Shown in pieces: positions 60,136 through 64,000 of a DNA stretch of 64,000 nucleotides. This DNA is from Cephalopachus bancanus (lineage: Eukaryota; Chordata; Mammalia; Primates; Tarsiidae): NCBI GenBank assembly GCA_027257055.1, contig JAPVLO010000019.1, forward strand, positions 12,853,001 to 12,917,000, in the 5' to 3' direction. Numbering within the stretch: the stretch's first letter is position 1; each line of letters starts with the position of its first letter. A program made the position numbers and the translations under genes. Under the pieces are notes generated by a model, which was not told where the DNA came from, searched no databases, and worked only from the letters and a program-made list of their open reading frames with translations.

Positions 60136-60339
60136 CTACCATCTGCAGCCAATGATAAGTTGAATTTAACTAAAGCAAAAACAAAGCCCAGTTCCAGTTC
60201 AATGACAGAAGAAGTTGACTCAAGTCCCACCCCTAGCATCTCCTACTGCTAATGGGGGTGAGGAAGTGATTTCTGAGTGTTTTTATTTCCATTTTTACTA
60301 TTTTATACACAATATCTGACATACAGTAAAACATACTGA

Positions 60340-60570
60340 GACACAATGAAGCAGTAAAATGAGACCCATGATCGGAAGGGTCTATAAAATCAAACCTGGG
60401 TTGGCCCAAATGTTGGAACTATTAGACAGGGGCTTTGAAAGTGAAAAACAGGTTAAATACAGATGGTGGAAAATACACACGAGCAGATGGGCAATTCTAA
60501 TAAAGATCAAAATTATTTTTCTAAAAAGCCAAGTAGAAATGTTACAAATAAAAAAAATTCAACGTCAGAG
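60340..60570 (+). repeat. Old L1 ORF1-region fragment
   Basis: Wording such as ttggaactattagacaggg and aagccaagtagaaatgttac resembles the old-L1 ORF1 upstream region on the plus strand. A purine-rich GGGA/GAGA tract follows at 60567-60606. Confidence 0.4.
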
Positions 60571-60661
60571 AGGGAGAAAAGAGGGAGGGAGAGAAGGGGA
60601 AGGAGAGACATACACAATAGCCTAGAAAATTATTATGCTAAAACATCAGCAATAATTTCTT

Positions 60662-61217
60662 TTTTAATTTTAATTTTATTTTAAAGATGTGGGGTATAAT
60701 TCAGGGTTAGATATACAAATGTTGATTATGCAGGTACCCTTGATGATGAGCTATGCCCCTCCCTCCCATAGCAGTTTCCCTCAACTGCCAATCCCCCCCG
60801 CCCCCGGCAGTTTCCCGCTACTACCAATCCCTTTCTTATGGTGTTATGATAATTGTTTAAGGTCCGTTTATGAGTGAGAACATATGGTACTCTGTTCTTT
60901 GTTTCTATGATAGATCACTGAGTACGATCAACTCTAAATTCATCCAAGTTGTTGCAAAGTCCATATTTTGTCCTTCTTCATGACTGCATAATATTCCATT
61001 GTGTATATGTATCACATTTTAAAAATCCAGTCCAGCTTCTATGGGCGGCATGGTTGGTTCCATGTTTTTGCTATTGTGAAGAGAGCTGCAGCAAACATTC
61101 ATGTGCAGGTGTCATTTTTGTAGAATGATTTGATATCCTCCAGGTATATTCCCAATAGGGGAATTGCTGAGTAATATGGAAGGTCAATTTCTAGTTCTTT
61201 CAGAAATCGACACATTG
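60662..61217 (-). mobile_element. L1 3'-end insertion, 5'-truncated, minus strand
   Basis: 556 bp of L1 3' UTR and ORF2 C-terminal sequence with a reversed A-rich tail at the left. Flanked by tcagcaataatttctt (60646-60661) and tcagcgataatttctt (61218-61233), 15 of 16 identical. Same L1 lineage as the tails at 28040, 36760 and 46190. Confidence 0.93.
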
Positions 61218-61233
61218 TCAGCGATAATTTCTT

Positions 61234-62447
61234 AATAGCATCTGTAATGCAGTAATCCGAAATCTGAGAGGGCTTGCACATAATGTTTATCTATTCCAAA
61301 GAAGTCACCTGGAGATCCAGAAGGGAATGCCATTGGTTTATTAAAACGTATGGAAGCATGTATGGTGGCAGTGAGTAGTCTCTTTTGGCCACAGGTGTGT
61401 ACTAAAAGATGCCTATTTTGAAGTTAAGTGACTGCTGGGGGTGGGACAGTGGCTTCAGGACATGGCCCTTTCCAGTCTTTCTACCCAGACAGCTCTTCTT
61501 CCTATGTACATGCTGGAAACAGGGAAACAGGGCAAAGTCTTACTCCTTGCCTTGGAGATGCCTCCCAGACAGGGAAACATTCTAAGTTGGCAGGACTCTC
61601 GGAGAAAGAAACAGAAAAATTATTTCAGCTGTGAAAAATTTTAATTTGTTCATAAGTACCCTACTGCATTAAATACATACTTCAGGTAAATTTGTGATCC
61701 TGAATTCCGGCCAGTAAAGATACTTTGAAAAATCTCTTTGTGCATCTGAACACTAGAAACCATACATGTTGTAGTATATTGATAGGCAGCAAATCTTTTT
61801 CAGCAGCCCTGCATTTAGATGACACTCCAAACTTCTAACCTGTTAAGATTAGCAGAGGGGAAAGAAGGGAGATAAAATAGTGACCTATTTATGGTGATTT
61901 CTGTTCTTGATAAAGCCTCAGAATAATTTATCCGACCCAAAGTTCTTTAATCTTGCCTAAGTTTTCAGTTGCTGACCGTTTGGTGCATCCAAGCTTTGCA
62001 GCACTTCCAGATATCAGTACTGATGTGACAGAGGTGCAAATCCTCCTGTTTGATGGGCCAAAAACCTTTTAAAATCCCTTCTGAAGCCTCATATACATAT
62101 ACAAAAGCCTCATATAGGGCTTTTTGGTTGTTATTTCTACTTTTTAGAAAAAACATGTCAGAGCAGGGGAATGCCAATAAAAAGAATGTACAAAAAGGAA
62201 GGGACTGGGAAGAATAAGGTAAACATTATAGAACATTAAGAAAGTTGAATTTTTGATCATCATGTTATCAGCTTATCACTAAAAAATCCTATATACATTG
62301 TTTATGTAATATGCATATATATATTATGCAATAGAATATATACAGAATTTTACTTAATTTCTTCAGAAATGGCTTTTAAATAAACTGCTCTGTATTGTGA
62401 ACAACTTCTTTTACTTATAACACCTGTGTATTCATTCAGCATTAGGA
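61234..62447. other. Intergenic sequence, nothing recognised
   Basis: Short ORFs at 61428-61644 and 61965-62177 have no recognised domain. No gene is called. Confidence 0.45.
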
Positions 62448-62640
62448 AGGCACTGGGTTAGAGTTTGGGCTCAAGCCAGGCTTTCACAATCAAAATCTGG
62501 CTCTAATATGTCAGCTATGTGAGTTTGGGCAGCTATTAATTCTTGTGTGTGAGAGTTCTCATCCTAAAATAAGGATGATAATAAACACATACACACCTCT
62601 TACAGTTGTGACAAATTGATATAAATGACTATCATTATTA
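62448..62640 (+). repeat. MIR SINE, plus strand
   Basis: MIR order is visible: gttagagtttgggctcaagc, atctggctctaatatgtcag, tatgtgagtttgggcag, cctaaaataaggatgataat and cctcttacagttgtgac. Confidence 0.65.
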
Positions 62641-63445
62641 TCATCTATATTTTAGTATAAGGAAACACCCACAAGAGTATAACAGCTGCCCGAGTTCACA
62701 ATTTACATAACAAAAAGTAACTGCAAAATTATATATGAATTGAATGATCTACATAGACTGGAGCATGCCACCAGCTGTGTTGAATCCCCTTGTAATAGAC
62801 AAAATATAATTCACCGAAATCTTGTAACAGTATGTTTGAATTGAAAACTAGGCCCTGATGACAGGGCCTCAGTATCCCCCCTTGAAAAATAGGCATAACA
62901 TTTCCTTTTGCAGAGACGTGTGAATATTAAATGTGATAGTTTATAAAGTTCCTGCAATAAAATAGATACTTAACTGTTACTTCAGTTTCTTCTCTTATTC
63001 TTAGCTGTTAGTAATTTCATAATACAATTTTTTTTCGCCATAAAAATGTTCATTATAACATAAGTAATAGCAGCAACCACAAAACTTTAAAACAAAACTT
63101 TAAAAATTGAAGCTAACATGTTTGGCTATTCCAACTGAAATTCTAATTTTGCCCTCAGTAATCTAAGTGCATTCTATTTTCACACAAGAAACCAGATGAT
63201 ATTGCTTTGATAGTGAATCAGAAGTTTTTCCTCTGTAAACCACATTGTGTCCTTCCTTTTCTACAGTGCTGCCTGGCCAAAACCATGGCTTTTAAAAAAT
63301 TTTCTGGAGTTTTGAAATTTTTTCTTTCCAGTGAATTATTTTTATGATGATCACTATTGTATCCCATAAACCTGTGCCATCTCTTGACCTATTTTCCTTG
63401 CTAAGGAGAGCCAAATTGAAGAGAAATCACTAACAGTTCTTGAAA
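62641..63445. other. Intergenic sequence, nothing recognised
   Basis: AT-rich, no supported gene or repeat. Confidence 0.5.
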
Positions 63446-63454
63446 TTCTGCAAC

Positions 63455-63746
63455 TTTTTTTTTTTTTTTTTTGAGTTGGAGTCTCACTCGGTCGCCCAAA
63501 CTGGAGTGCAGTGGCCGCTTCCGGCCACCGCAGCCTCGACCTGCTGGGCTCCGGCGATCCTTCCGCCTCAGTCTTCCAAGTAGCCGGAATTACAGGCATG
63601 CGCTACCATGCCTGGCTGATTTTTTGATTTATTGTAGAGATGAGATCTCGCTGCCCAGGCGGGTCTCGAACCTGCGGGCTCAGGCAATCCACTCACCTCA
63701 GCCTCCCAAAGGCATGGGATTACAGGCTGAGCCACCGAGCCCGGCT
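63455..63746 (-). mobile_element. Alu, minus strand, near-consensus
   Basis: T18 tail, then a full reversed dimer gagttggagtctcactcgg ... ccgagcccggct. It sits in the A tail of an older Alu left-arm copy (63747-63885); the short aact-plus-T stretches at both of its ends are consistent with that. Confidence 0.94.
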
Positions 63747-63885
63747 AACTTTTTTTTTTTATTATTATTGTAGAGATGAGGTCTTGCCAAGTTGCCTAGG
63801 TGGGTCTCGAACCCGCGGGCTCAGGCAATCCACTCACCTCAGCCTTCCAAAGCGCGGGATTACAGGCTGAGTCACCGAGCCTGGC
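63747..63885 (-). mobile_element. Alu left-arm-only copy, minus strand
   Basis: Poly(T), attattattgtagagatgagg, then only the left (5') arm ending cgagcctggct. The 9-bp duplication ttctgcaac (63446-63454 and 63886-63894) brackets this and the full Alu together, so the half-element inserted first. It is a free left monomer or an early-terminated Alu. Confidence 0.82.
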
Positions 63886-63894
63886 TTCTGCAAC

Positions 63895-64000
63895 ATTTTT
63901 AAACTAAAGAAAACTGAATGTATATTACCATTTGTTTTTACATAGTTTGGAAAACTATTACAATCTAAAATAAGTTTAAAATGTCTTTTTGACTTAAACT
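63895..64000. other. Right edge, nothing recognised
   Basis: A/T-rich end of the window. Confidence 0.5.

Overview
The window is non-coding, repeat-dominated primate nuclear DNA. I found no intact host protein-coding gene, no tRNA or rRNA gene and no CRISPR array. The Alu elements are dimeric and 7SL-derived. They share diagnostic wording ('ctctacaataaatcaaaaaa', 'agactccaactc', 'ggctcagcctgtaatcc') that differs from human AluJ/S/Y and from the tRNA-headed Alus of lemurs and lorises. The young L1 3' ends also carry a non-anthropoid tail ('gatgtggggtacaattcagg'). I infer a tarsier-like primate with moderate confidence; the Alu and L1 families should be searched to confirm.

Layout. 1-4369 is AT-rich sequence with one putative LTR. 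4370-12491 is a defective class I endogenous retrovirus with a histidine-tRNA-type primer site, bounded by a 4-bp GTAT duplication. It holds three Alus, and its 3' end has an extra LTR plus leader. 12492-23650 is old sequence with MIR, L2, Alu and old L1 pieces, a dead mariner transposon, and a 49-bp duplicated block. 23660-25715 is a 5'-truncated L1, and 28019-29551 is an L1 inverted by twin priming with a 14-bp target duplication. 29800-36115 is an ancient L1 that acted as a landing pad for a tiny LTR R-region retrocopy, an ERVK-like solo LTR, an Alu and an ERV1 solo LTR. 36439-44640 contains an Alu/L1 composite, another old L1 with an MLT1-type LTR, an Alu, and two related LTR fragments in opposite orientation. 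46179-52659 is a full-length L1 on the minus strand with its CpG-rich 5' UTR, YY1-type site, ORF1 and ORF2, carrying only a few disabling lesions. 55396-57600 is a processed pseudogene of pyruvate kinase PKM (M1-type exon). The rest is unique or very old sequence, another L1 tail (60662-61217), and an Alu pair (63455-63885).

The most unusual signal is a pair of ~80-bp inserts at 31101-31183 and 52875-52955. Each has its own target-site duplication. Each corresponds to the R region of the LTR family present at 33207-33928, from about 31 bp after the TATA box to about 18 nt after AATAAA. They look like retrocopies of a ~72-nt RNA that was capped and polyadenylated within one R region.
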